Under the pieces are notes generated by a model. That model was not told the origin of the DNA. It saw nothing but the letters and a program-made list of their open reading frames with translations, and searched no databases. The position numbers and the translations under genes are program-made. Shown here one piece after another: positions 23,454 to 31,596 of a stretch of DNA of 49,804 nt; the stretch's first letter is position 1, and each line of letters begins with the position of its first letter. The stretch covers positions 1 to 49,804 of the forward strand of contig JANYAH010000135.1 of the NCBI GenBank assembly GCA_025361425.1, in the 5' to 3' direction. Origin of the DNA: Candidatus Solibacter sp. Lineage in GTDB: Bacteria > Acidobacteriota > Terriglobia > Bryobacterales > Bryobacteraceae.

Positions 23454-24641
23454 ATGACTCAAATGCAGGAACGCTGGCAAGGCGTGTCCCTGCCCGGGGA
23501 TTATCTTCTCGTACGGTGGTTGAGCGGCGATGATGCCGCTGCGTTTTTTGAAACTTCGCTCGCGCTGGATGGCCGCCGCGCTGTGGTCAAGTTGCTACCG
23601 GAGTCCGCGGTGGATGCCGCCGCGCAGCTCGCCTTGTGGCAGCGCACGCGCTTGTTGCGGCATCCCAATCTGCGCGAGCTGCTGGATTGCGGGCGCGCCG
23701 AACGCTCGGGTGAAACCGTACTCTACGCCGTCTTTGAATACGCCGACGATACGCTCGCCAGCGCGCTCGCCCAAGCGCCCCTGACGGAATTGGAAGCGCG
23801 CGAAGTGCTCCTCGCGGTGCGCGATGGGTTGTCCTGCCTACAGGCCCAGGGGTTGGCTCATCCCGCGCTCGATCCGGACCACGTGTTAGCCGTGGGCGAG
23901 GCCATCAAGCTGTCCAGCGATGCCCTGTGCGAAGCGGCCGCCGACACACCGTACACCGACGCGCTGCGCGCATTCTGGTACAAGATCTCACCCTGCACAC
24001 TGGCGCGGAGCGCGGACATATTCGCCCAAAGCTTGGGCGATCCCACCGGCCCGACGCCCGCGCAGCCCCCACTCCCGGCTGAAATCAAGCCGATCGCGGA
24101 TGTCGCGGTGCGGCCACTCGCGCTCAATGCCGCGCCACCCGTGCCACTCGCCTCCGGTTCCACGCCTCGCCCGCCCAACCGTTTTCCCAAGTGGATCCTG
24201 GTGGGTGCCGCCGGAGTCATACTGCTGATCCTTGGCCTGAATCTCCGCCGCGGTCCCGAGACGCCAGTGGAACCGGCTCGTGTGCCCCATTCCGCACCGG
24301 TTGTTGCGGCGCCCCCCGTTCGCCAGGCGAGCCCGCTCGCGGAAACGATAGCCAAGCCGGCCTCGAAGCCGGCAGCAAAGCCGGCCCAGCCTGGCAAAAG
24401 AGTGTGGCGCGTAATCGCCTTCACTTACCGGACCCACGATGCCGCCGCCCGGAAAGCGGATCAGGTAAACCAGCGCCATCCCAATCTCGAAGCCACGGTA
24501 TTTTCGCCGAAGGAGAAGAAAGGCTTCTACCTGCTTGCGCTCGGCGCACCCATGACGCGCGAGAATGCGGTCCGCCTGCAAAAGAGGGCGCGCGCCGCTG
24601 GTGTGGCGCGCGACGTGTACGTGCACAATTTCCTGGATTGA
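23454..24641 (+). CDS. Pseudokinase-like membrane protein with C-terminal SPOR domain
   Basis: 395 residues from ATG 23454, 7 bp after the MarR stop. Residues ~15-190 follow a Ser/Thr kinase fold: VVK with K46, RLLRHPNLRELLDCG, YAVFEYADDTLASALAQAPL. The catalytic HRD loop is replaced by HPALDPDHVL (136-145) and the DFG by LSS (~153-155), so it should be inactive. A Pro/Ala-rich linker, one membrane span (WILVGAAGVILLILGLNL, 247-264), a periplasmic Ala/Lys/Pro linker and a SPOR domain (~315-390, RVIAFTYRTHDAAARKAD) follow. SPOR domains bind denuded septal peptidoglycan, so a division-site scaffold is plausible. Confidence 0.75.
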   Translation: MTQMQERWQGVSLPGDYLLVRWLSGDDAAAFFETSLALDGRRAVVKLLPESAVDAAAQLALWQRTRLLRHPNLRELLDCGRAERSGETVLYAVFEYADDTLASALAQAPLTELEAREVLLAVRDGLSCLQAQGLAHPALDPDHVLAVGEAIKLSSDALCEAAADTPYTDALRAFWYKISPCTLARSADIFAQSLGDPTGPTPAQPPLPAEIKPIADVAVRPLALNAAPPVPLASGSTPRPPNRFPKWILVGAAGVILLILGLNLRRGPETPVEPARVPHSAPVVAAPPVRQASPLAETIAKPASKPAAKPAQPGKRVWRVIAFTYRTHDAAARKADQVNQRHPNLEATVFSPKEKKGFYLLALGAPMTRENAVRLQKRARAAGVARDVYVHNFLD

Positions 24642-24973
24642 CCAACTACAAAAAGCCGCCTAAAACACGGCTCCATTCATTGTGGGGCAGTCCCCCTGGA
24701 CGGCGGCCGACGCCCCCGTCGGCCTGCTCGCGCCTGCAAGGTGCTGACCCCGTTCGAAGAGGGCGGCCCGCGCACGCCAGGGGGTCTGCTCCACAGCGGA
24801 ACTCGCGAGAAATGACCCGGCCTTGCTCACGAAACCCGATCCAGCGACCCGCCGACGTCCGGGATGATAACGTGCTCCCTACTTGCGGTTTGCGGATTCA
24901 GGCGCGGCGTTTCTTGTTTGTCACTCTATCCGGCCGCAAGTGGGTCATTCTTGGCGAGCCGACGCAAGTTTGG
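24642..24973. repeat. Non-coding gap with GGGGC-type hairpin repeats
   Basis: TGTGGGGCAG at 24681 is followed by GTCC/GGAC (24690-24701, CCCT loop) and GGCCGACG/CGTCGGCC (24705-24724, CCCC loop), the same build as the repeats at 9919, 40564 and 43276. The rest of the 332 bp shows no credible gene. Confidence 0.7.
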
Positions 24974-25468
24974 TTATAGGCTGTGGCAGAGTTGACAGCC
25001 GGCCTCAGGCGTCGCAGTCAGGGCATGACCGCGCATGTCGGACGCGGCATGGGCAAGCAGGATGGTGGCCTTGCGGGCGTTGAGTTGTAGGAACGTAGCC
25101 GCCTCGCGATCGCAGCGGATGAGCCGGCCGCCCGCCGGGCGCAAGCCTTCATCCGGCCGTGGCGGAACGTCCCCGCCGGCTTCGCCCCGCAGCCAAGTGG
25201 CGACCGCCACAGCGTTGGCGGATGCGAACTCGCCGGTCTCCGTGCCGCGCAAATGCCGCGCCGCCCCTTGGCCCAGATCGAGCGCCGCCGTCCGGCTCGC
25301 GGCATAGCCGCCGGCGATAATCACCACCACCGCGGCAGCCACGGCGAGCGCCCGGCGGGGGCACTCCCAGCGCTTCGCAGGCGCGAACCCGAGGCGAATT
25401 CCCAGGGCGTTCGGGGCCGCCACCCGGGTCAATTCACCCGCCAATTGCCGTTCCAACCAGTCAGACAT
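24974..25468 (-). CDS. Membrane anti-sigma-like protein with C-terminal CxxCH
   Basis: 164 residues. A short N-terminal cytoplasmic part (MSDWLERQLAGELTRVAAP) is followed by one membrane span at ~40-57 (ALAVAAAVVVIIAGGYAA) and a ~100-residue periplasmic domain ending CQLCHSL, with C158, C161 and H162 forming CxxCH. It overlaps the sigma factor gene by 8 bp, the usual sigma/anti-sigma arrangement. The CxxCH at the very end could attach haem c or form a redox disulfide, so a redox-sensing anti-sigma factor is possible. The anti-sigma role comes from context; no zinc-binding anti-sigma motif is seen. Confidence 0.65.
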   Translation of the reverse strand: MSDWLERQLAGELTRVAAPNALGIRLGFAPAKRWECPRRALAVAAAVVVIIAGGYAASRTAALDLGQGAARHLRGTETGEFASANAVAVATWLRGEAGGDVPPRPDEGLRPAGGRLIRCDREAATFLQLNARKATILLAHAASDMRGHALTATPEAGCQLCHSL

Positions 25469-26030
25469 GCGAACTTCCTTTCCAGTGCGACAGCCGCCGC
25501 CCCAGCGCCTTGTGGGCGCGATTGAGGCGCGACGCGACGGTCCCCATGGAGCAGCCTAGTACTTCGGCGATCTCCTCATACGTTAGTCCCTCGGTGTAGC
25601 GCAGCACCACCACGATGCGCTGGTCGGCGGGTAGTTTCTCAACGGCGCCCTGAACTCGCCCCCTCATCTCCGAATGCAACAGACCGTGCAACGCGTCGCC
25701 CGGCGCGCGCAGCACCGCCATGACTTTGTCCGCCATCGGAATCAGACGCCAGGATCGACGCTTGTGATCCAGGCAGCGATTGACCACCAGACGGTACACC
25801 CAGGTGCTGAAGCTGGAATCGCCGCGGAACTCGGCCATCGAGGAGAAGAGCTTGAGAAAGGTGTCCTGGGCGATGTCCATAGCGAGCGCTTCATTGCCGC
25901 TGAAGCGCAGGGCAATCGAGTAGATTTGGTCCTGGTAGGTCTCAAACAGGGCGCGAAAGGCGTCCCGCTCACCGCGGCGGCACCCCTCAATCAACTCCCG
26001 ATCCGACCCTTCCATCACCATCCAGGTCAT
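25461..26030 (-). CDS. ECF RNA polymerase sigma factor (RpoE-like)
   Basis: 189 residues. Region 2 spans LIEGCRRGERDAFRALFETY to DIAQDTFLKLFSSMAEFRGDSSFSTWVYRL. Region 4 has LPADQRIVVVLRYTEGLTYEEIAEVLGCSMGTVASRLNRA. ATG 26015 (MEGSDREL) is an equally good start. It lies 27 bp (or 42 bp from the alternative start) after a TonB-dependent receptor stop, in the same direction, and overlaps the anti-sigma-like gene. The order receptor, sigma, anti-sigma is opposite to fecIRA. Its targets are unknown. Confidence 0.92.
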   Translation of the reverse strand: MTWMVMEGSDRELIEGCRRGERDAFRALFETYQDQIYSIALRFSGNEALAMDIAQDTFLKLFSSMAEFRGDSSFSTWVYRLVVNRCLDHKRRSWRLIPMADKVMAVLRAPGDALHGLLHSEMRGRVQGAVEKLPADQRIVVVLRYTEGLTYEEIAEVLGCSMGTVASRLNRAHKALGRRLSHWKGSSHV

Positions 26031-26057
26031 GAGACGATGATAACTCGATTTTCTTCT

Positions 26058-29000
26058 TTAAAAATGAATCTTGGCGCCTAACTGGATCTTGCGGGAACTG
26101 CTCGATACGGAGTTTCGGATGCGGCCAAAAGTCGAACTCGTGATGTCCGTGGTGGGCCCGCCGAAGCTCGGAGTATTGGTCAGGTTGGCGGCGTCGGCGC
26201 GAATTTCGAGCTTGACGCGCTCCGTCACGGGCACGTGCTTCAGCAGCGAAGCATCGATTTGAAACCAGTGAGGTCCGATGAAGAAATTGCGGCCGGTATT
26301 GCCGAACTGACCGGCGCTGGGTGCGGAAAATTTTGCTCGCTCGGCGGCGTCGAAGTACCACAGCAAGCCGGAAGCGGTATCGGTGAACGCCGAACCATCG
26401 CCGCGGCTGCAACCCGTGCAGTTGGCGGTGGACTGATTCACGTTGCTGACCGTGTTCGCGCCGGCGAATGCCGTGAAAGGACGGCCGCTGGTGATGCGGC
26501 CCAGCCCCGTGACTTCCCAGCCGCCAAGTACGCGTTCCACTATGCCGCTGGCGTTGTGCAGGAAGTACTTGCCCTTGCCGAAGGGAAGCTCCGCGACCAC
26601 GTTCCACTGGAACACGTGGCGGCGGTCGAAATCGCTGTACGCATAGTTGAGGCGCCGGTTGTTGATGTCGAACGGGGTATCGGCCGCGGTGGCAGCGTTG
26701 CCGACGCCCACCACCGTAATCGTGGGGTCGAACGAGCGCGTATCCAGCGACTTGGACAAGGTGTAGGCGATGTTGAAGGAGATGCCCTGGGAGAGGCGGC
26801 GCGTCAACTGCGCTTCCAACCCGTGATAGGTGGAAAAGTCATTGGAGTCGAGCACGTTCAGGCTGGTGAACTGCGGGTACGGAAGGAAGACGAACGGCTG
26901 GCCGGCGGAGAGTTGCGTCACCGATACGCCGTTCTGCAAACGCGTAGCTAGGGAACCAGCCAGACCGCCTACCGAATTCAGGCTCAGGTTGGAAGTAAAC
27001 AGGCGGCGCACCATTTGGGAGCCGGATTCGCCCGCGTTCAGGCGCGTATCTTTCGTCAACAGGTTATTGATCAGCGTAGATTCGCCGCCGGCCTTCACGG
27101 TGTTGAAGGCGTCCAGGAAGCCGTTGGTGAAGATCTGGGTCTGGTTGACGTTGTAGGCGCCCAGCAGGTGATAGCCGCGGCGGCCGATGTAGGCGATATC
27201 CACAATCGTGTTACGGGCCACTTCCCGTTGAATGTTAAATGCCCACTGGTGGGTGCGGGGCGTTTTGAGGTTAGGATCGATCACCGTATTGGAGGCGGAG
27301 GAGAATGCCGTCGGCTGCAGCAGGCTGCTGGGTTTCGCGGTGGGGGCATTCAGCGCCGGCAGGTTGGCGAGGCGTCCGCCGCCCTGGCCGAAATCGGTAT
27401 TGATGGCCGCGAACGCGGCTCCTGGCAGGTTGGGCAGAATGGCCGATGCTACCACGAAATTGTTGATCCGGTCGTAGGCGATGCGGTAGTTGCCGCGAAC
27501 CGACGTTTTGCCGGTGCGGAACGGGTCCCAAGCGAAGCCCAGAGACGGGCCGATATTGCCCAATTGGTTCTTGAAGAGTTTGCCGGGCACCCACGCCACG
27601 GTGTTGCTGGCCGTGCCGCCGGCAACCATTGCCTGGTTAGGGACCAGGATGTTGTTATTCGGCGAATTCGGCGACAGGCGGATCTCGTAACGCAGGCCCA
27701 GATCCACGGTGAGGTTGGGACGCACCTTCCAGGTATCCTGGGCGTACATTTCGTATTCCGGATAGCGCGTATCGAACCGGAAGGTGCTTTTCGTCCACTG
27801 GTCGCCCTGGGCGACGAAGCCGCGGTCGATCTGGCCCACGCGGCCCAATTGGAAATTGATGTGCGACTGGAACAGGCCGCGGTCGAAGGTGGTATTGAGA
27901 TCGGCGGGCAGTCCGAACGTAGCGGGGTCCACGGTGTTGATGCTGGTGGAAAAGCTGACTTCTTCCGCGGCATTGAGGCCGGCCACGCTGCCCCGAATGT
28001 CCTCTTCGCGGACGCGCCGCAAATTAGCGCCGAACTTGAATGCATGGGCGCCGCGGAAGTAAGCGAAGTTGTCCACCACCTGCCAGGTGCTGACCACGCG
28101 CGAGTTGCCGAAATAGTACTGCGCGGTATTGTCCACGGGGGTTCCGTTAAAGGAAATTTTGTCGATCGATTCCGGCTGCCCGAAGATGGGGTCGTAGCGG
28201 TTCTGGCCGATGACGAGTTCGTTGGTCATCCTGCTGGTGGGGGTAAAGCGCCAGTTGACGGCGAAGTTGCGCGGGCCGCGTAGCGTGTTGACTTGGCATG
28301 GGCCACCGGGGAAGATGGGCTGGCCGCCGTTGCCGACGTCGCACAGACTGTTGTCGCGGCCCCAGGCGACACGGCCGTAGAGGGTGTTCTTGCCGTTCAG
28401 TATCTGGTCGAGTTTAATGGTCTGATCGTGCTGGCGCTCCGATGCCTGCGCGCTGAAGGTGTAGCCTGCGGTGTTGAGACCGTCGCCGGTGGTGAAGGTG
28501 TTGGGCAGTGGCGCATTCTTGATTTCCGCCTGCACCATGGGGTCGAGCCCGATGCGCTGGGGGTCGCTCTGCCCGATGTTGTAAGTGCCGATGTTCAGGC
28601 CGGGCAGGGGATTGCCGGCGGCATCCACCGATGCCGTGGTGGTTCCGGCAGGCTGGTTGCGGCCGCCTTTCACGTAGCGCAGCAGGCCGGTGCGGGCAGT
28701 GGCGGTGTAGACGGTGCGGCTGGTGGCGCGGCTGGAGCGGGCGCGCAACGCCTGAATCTGGGCAAAGAAGAACGTCTTGTTCTTGACGATGGGCCCGCTG
28801 AGGCCGCCACCGAAAATATTCTGCTGGAGCTGCGCCTTGCCGAGGTTGTCGAGGTTGTTCTCCCACTCGTTGGCGTTCAGGCGCGGCGTGCGATAGAACC
28901 AGAAGCCGTCACCGTGGAAGCTGTTGGAGCCGGAGCGCGTGATCATGGCCACCTGGCCGCCACTGTTGCGGCCATTCTCGGCGGTGTTGTTGCCGGTGAG

Positions 29001-29669
29001 AATGCGCATTTCTTCCAGCATGTCCGGGTTGATCCGGAAGGACGTGGTGTTGCTGCCGCCCTGGCTGGTATCGTTGACGTCAATGCCGTCCAGGGTATAG
29101 TTCCAGGAGCGGTCGCGTGCGCCGTGAACGTGGATACCGCCGCCCGTGGGAGAGCCGCTAACCACGCCCGGCTGGGTGATGACCAGGTCCAACGGATTGC
29201 GGCCGCGCGAGCCCACAATGGGGAGGTCCTTCACTGCGGTGCCCGAAAGGAGGTTGCCGTAGTTACCGGAGTTACTCGTCTGCACGGTTTCGGCCGAGGC
29301 CCCCACTTCCACGGTATCGACGACGGTGCCCACTTCGAGCTTCACGTTGACGGTGGTGGGCTGCCCGATGTTGACCAGATTGCCGCGTGAACTGAATTTG
29401 CGGAAGCCCTGGAGTTCCACGTCGATCTGGTAGGCGCCGGACTGTACGGCCTCGAAGGCGTAAGTGCCGGCCGCGGATGTGCGGGCTTCGAAGGTCTGAC
29501 GCGTGCCTTCATTGATCAACTTGACTGAAGCTTCGGGCACGACGGCCCCGCTGGAATCCTGCACGGTCCCGAGAACCCGTGAAGTTGTGCCTTGGCCGAA
29601 GGCGGCAGCGCATGCACACGCAAATAGCACGAGAGAAAAGAACCCTCTATTACCCATACGGGCGAGCAT
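26058..29669 (-). CDS. TonB-dependent receptor-like outer membrane protein (carboxypeptidase-regulatory N-domain)
   Basis: 1203 residues from ATG 29669 (MLARMGNRGFFSLVLFACAC), which has AAGG 8 bases upstream; a longer in-frame reading extends into the divergent promoter. A signal peptide ends AAAFGQ. A carboxypeptidase-regulatory Ig-like domain follows at ~27-110 (RVLGTVQDSSGAVVPEASV), then a plug-like region (NYTLDGIDVNDTSQGGSNTT) and a beta barrel of about 900 residues ending IQLGAKIHF with a terminal Phe, as in outer membrane proteins. This is the Oar-like type that is greatly expanded in Acidobacteria. Ligand unknown; probably uptake of large or complex substrates. It is upstream of the ECF sigma gene in the same direction. 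Confidence 0.88.
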   Translation of the reverse strand: MLARMGNRGFFSLVLFACACAAAFGQGTTSRVLGTVQDSSGAVVPEASVKLINEGTRQTFEARTSAAGTYAFEAVQSGAYQIDVELQGFRKFSSRGNLVNIGQPTTVNVKLEVGTVVDTVEVGASAETVQTSNSGNYGNLLSGTAVKDLPIVGSRGRNPLDLVITQPGVVSGSPTGGGIHVHGARDRSWNYTLDGIDVNDTSQGGSNTTSFRINPDMLEEMRILTGNNTAENGRNSGGQVAMITRSGSNSFHGDGFWFYRTPRLNANEWENNLDNLGKAQLQQNIFGGGLSGPIVKNKTFFFAQIQALRARSSRATSRTVYTATARTGLLRYVKGGRNQPAGTTTASVDAAGNPLPGLNIGTYNIGQSDPQRIGLDPMVQAEIKNAPLPNTFTTGDGLNTAGYTFSAQASERQHDQTIKLDQILNGKNTLYGRVAWGRDNSLCDVGNGGQPIFPGGPCQVNTLRGPRNFAVNWRFTPTSRMTNELVIGQNRYDPIFGQPESIDKISFNGTPVDNTAQYYFGNSRVVSTWQVVDNFAYFRGAHAFKFGANLRRVREEDIRGSVAGLNAAEEVSFSTSINTVDPATFGLPADLNTTFDRGLFQSHINFQLGRVGQIDRGFVAQGDQWTKSTFRFDTRYPEYEMYAQDTWKVRPNLTVDLGLRYEIRLSPNSPNNNILVPNQAMVAGGTASNTVAWVPGKLFKNQLGNIGPSLGFAWDPFRTGKTSVRGNYRIAYDRINNFVVASAILPNLPGAAFAAINTDFGQGGGRLANLPALNAPTAKPSSLLQPTAFSSASNTVIDPNLKTPRTHQWAFNIQREVARNTIVDIAYIGRRGYHLLGAYNVNQTQIFTNGFLDAFNTVKAGGESTLINNLLTKDTRLNAGESGSQMVRRLFTSNLSLNSVGGLAGSLATRLQNGVSVTQLSAGQPFVFLPYPQFTSLNVLDSNDFSTYHGLEAQLTRRLSQGISFNIAYTLSKSLDTRSFDPTITVVGVGNAATAADTPFDINNRRLNYAYSDFDRRHVFQWNVVAELPFGKGKYFLHNASGIVERVLGGWEVTGLGRITSGRPFTAFAGANTVSNVNQSTANCTGCSRGDGSAFTDTASGLLWYFDAAERAKFSAPSAGQFGNTGRNFFIGPHWFQIDASLLKHVPVTERVKLEIRADAANLTNTPSFGGPTTDITSSTFGRIRNSVSSSSRKIQLGAKIHF

Positions 29670-29804
29670 AACAGATACCTTGCTGCCGCGTAAAGCGATG
29701 GTGGGACAGACTATCGCCATGCGTGGTCTGTCAACCCTGTTATGAGCAGGGCAGGTTGGCAGGTTGACTGACCACCAACATCGATCGTCCGTCCTACCTT
29801 CGGA

Positions 29805-29833
29805 TTGTAGTTGATGCGCGGTTGTCTTATGAT
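29805..29833 (+). promoter_or_regulatory. Possible sigma70-type promoter for the VWFA genes
   Basis: TTGTAG, 17-bp spacer, TATGAT. The -10 matches five of six consensus bases and the -35 three of six. Transcription would begin near 29840, which supports translation from ATG 29859 rather than from earlier in-frame ATGs. Confidence 0.4.
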
Positions 29834-29858
29834 GAATGTGCCCCCCGATGAGCCAACC

Positions 29859-31586
29859 ATGAGCAGGTCCGGCTACTCCGCGATGGCGCTGACCCTCTTC
29901 GGCGCGTGCGCTGCCTGGGCGCAAACCCCTCCCGCGCCGCCTCAAACCCCCGCCAGGGCCGCGGCGGAAATGGCCACGCACGATGAGCCGGCGCTGTTCC
30001 AGGCGCGGGTCAACCTGGTGATGGTGCCGGTGGTAGTCCGCGACCGCCAGGGCAAGGCGCTAGGCAACCTCAAGCAGGAAGACTTCCAACTGTTCGACAA
30101 AGGCAAGCCGCAGTACATCGCGCGCTTTTCCATGGAGAGGGCCGCGGGCCGCCTCAACAAAACGGGCGCCCCCGCACCCGCCCCCAACCCCGGCAAGCCG
30201 TCCGAGGAAAAAGCCGCGGCCGACCTGCCGGACCGCTTTATCGCCTATCTGTTCGACGACGTGCACATGAAGTTCGGCGATCTGGCGCACTCGCGGGATG
30301 CCGCTGGCCGTCACATCGATAACGCCCTGCGCACTACCGACCGCGCCGCGATTTACACTACCTCGGGCCAGACCGTCCTCGATTTCACCGACGACCGCGC
30401 CCAGTTGCACGAGGCGCTCGGCAAACTGCGCATGCGCCCGGTCACCGGACAAGGCGGCAACCGCTGCCCCAACATGACGTATTACATGGCGGACCTGATC
30501 CAGAACAAGCACGACCCCACCGTCCTGAATGCCGCGACGCGGGATGTCATGGCGTGCGCCAGCATCCCCGATGTGCCTACCGCACAGCAGATGGCTCAGG
30601 CGGCCGCGGCCCAGGAACTGAATCTCGGCGATCGTGAGACGCGCCTCGCCATGGGCGTGATTAACGGTCTGGTGCGCCGCCTGGCGGCCTTGCCGGGGCA
30701 GCGCTCCATCATCCTGGTCTCTAACGGCTTTGTGACTCTCGCGGAGCATTCGATTGAAAAAACCGAGATCATGGACCGCGCCATTCGCGCCAGCGTGTTG
30801 ATCAACTCGCTGGATGCGCGCGGTCTTTATACGGATAATCCCGATATCACGCGCTCCGGCACCAACTTTCTTACGGATCGCATCCTCAATCAGATGGAGC
30901 GCGAGACCAACCGCGCCCAGTCCGATGTGATGGCGGAACTGGCCGCGGGCACGGGCGCCACCTTCTTCCAGAACAGTAACGATCTGGACGCCGGGTTCGC
31001 CCGTCTGGCGGCGGCTCCGGAATATTATTATCTCCTGGCCTTCTCTCCGCAGAATCTGAAAATGGACGGCAGTTTCCATACCCTCAAGGTGACGCTGAAA
31101 GGCGTGAAGGATGTCAGCGCCAATGCGCGCACCGGCTACTATGCGCCGCGCCATCTGGAGAATGCCATCGAGACCGCCAAGCGCGAAATTGAAGAGGCTC
31201 TGTTCTCGCGAGAGGAGATGAGCGATATCCCCGTGGAATTGCATACCCAATTCTTCAAGTTGGGTGAGGACAAGGCGCGGGTTGCCCTGGTCGTCAAGGT
31301 GGATGTCAAACGTCTTAAGTTCCGCAAGCAAGACGATCGCAACTGCAACGAACTGACGGTGGTAGCGGGCCTGTTCGATCGCAACGGCGTGTATGCGGCG
31401 GGCAATCGGAAGAAGATTGAGATGCGGCTGCTGGACGAGACGGTGGAAAAGCGGCTGGGCGGAGGCTTGACCATCCGCTCTAGTTTCGATGTCAAGCCGG
31501 GCACTTATTCGGTCCGGCTGGTGGTCAGGGATGTCGAAGGACAATCGATGTCGGCGCAGAACAGCGCCGTCGAAATTCCGTACTAA
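29859..31586 (+). CDS. Secreted VWFA-related protein (Acidobacterial TIGR03436 type)
   Basis: 575 residues from ATG 29859 (MSRSGYSAMALTLFGACAAW), a signal peptide ending WAQ. An early beta domain (LVMVPVVVRDRQGKALGNLK, EDFQLFDKGKPQYIARFS) is followed by a VWA-like domain (RFIAYLFDDVHMKFGDL, with a DDVH sequence at the metal-site position, and GQRSIILVSNGF). Motifs YYYLLAFSP and HTLKVTLKG with RTGYYAPR match the Acidobacteria-specific VWFA-related family. It is 10 bp upstream of a second member, so both are co-transcribed. Extracytoplasmic; substrate or partner unknown. Confidence 0.85.
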   Translation: MSRSGYSAMALTLFGACAAWAQTPPAPPQTPARAAAEMATHDEPALFQARVNLVMVPVVVRDRQGKALGNLKQEDFQLFDKGKPQYIARFSMERAAGRLNKTGAPAPAPNPGKPSEEKAAADLPDRFIAYLFDDVHMKFGDLAHSRDAAGRHIDNALRTTDRAAIYTTSGQTVLDFTDDRAQLHEALGKLRMRPVTGQGGNRCPNMTYYMADLIQNKHDPTVLNAATRDVMACASIPDVPTAQQMAQAAAAQELNLGDRETRLAMGVINGLVRRLAALPGQRSIILVSNGFVTLAEHSIEKTEIMDRAIRASVLINSLDARGLYTDNPDITRSGTNFLTDRILNQMERETNRAQSDVMAELAAGTGATFFQNSNDLDAGFARLAAAPEYYYLLAFSPQNLKMDGSFHTLKVTLKGVKDVSANARTGYYAPRHLENAIETAKREIEEALFSREEMSDIPVELHTQFFKLGEDKARVALVVKVDVKRLKFRKQDDRNCNELTVVAGLFDRNGVYAAGNRKKIEMRLLDETVEKRLGGGLTIRSSFDVKPGTYSVRLVVRDVEGQSMSAQNSAVEIPY

Positions 31587-31596
31587 GAGGTGTAGC

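Noticed and set aside
27015-28283. Long plus-strand open frame of 422 codons opposite the TonB receptor gene
   Set aside because: It mirrors the codon structure of the receptor gene and has a low-complexity Val/Gly/Ala composition. The receptor has clear domains and a signal peptide.
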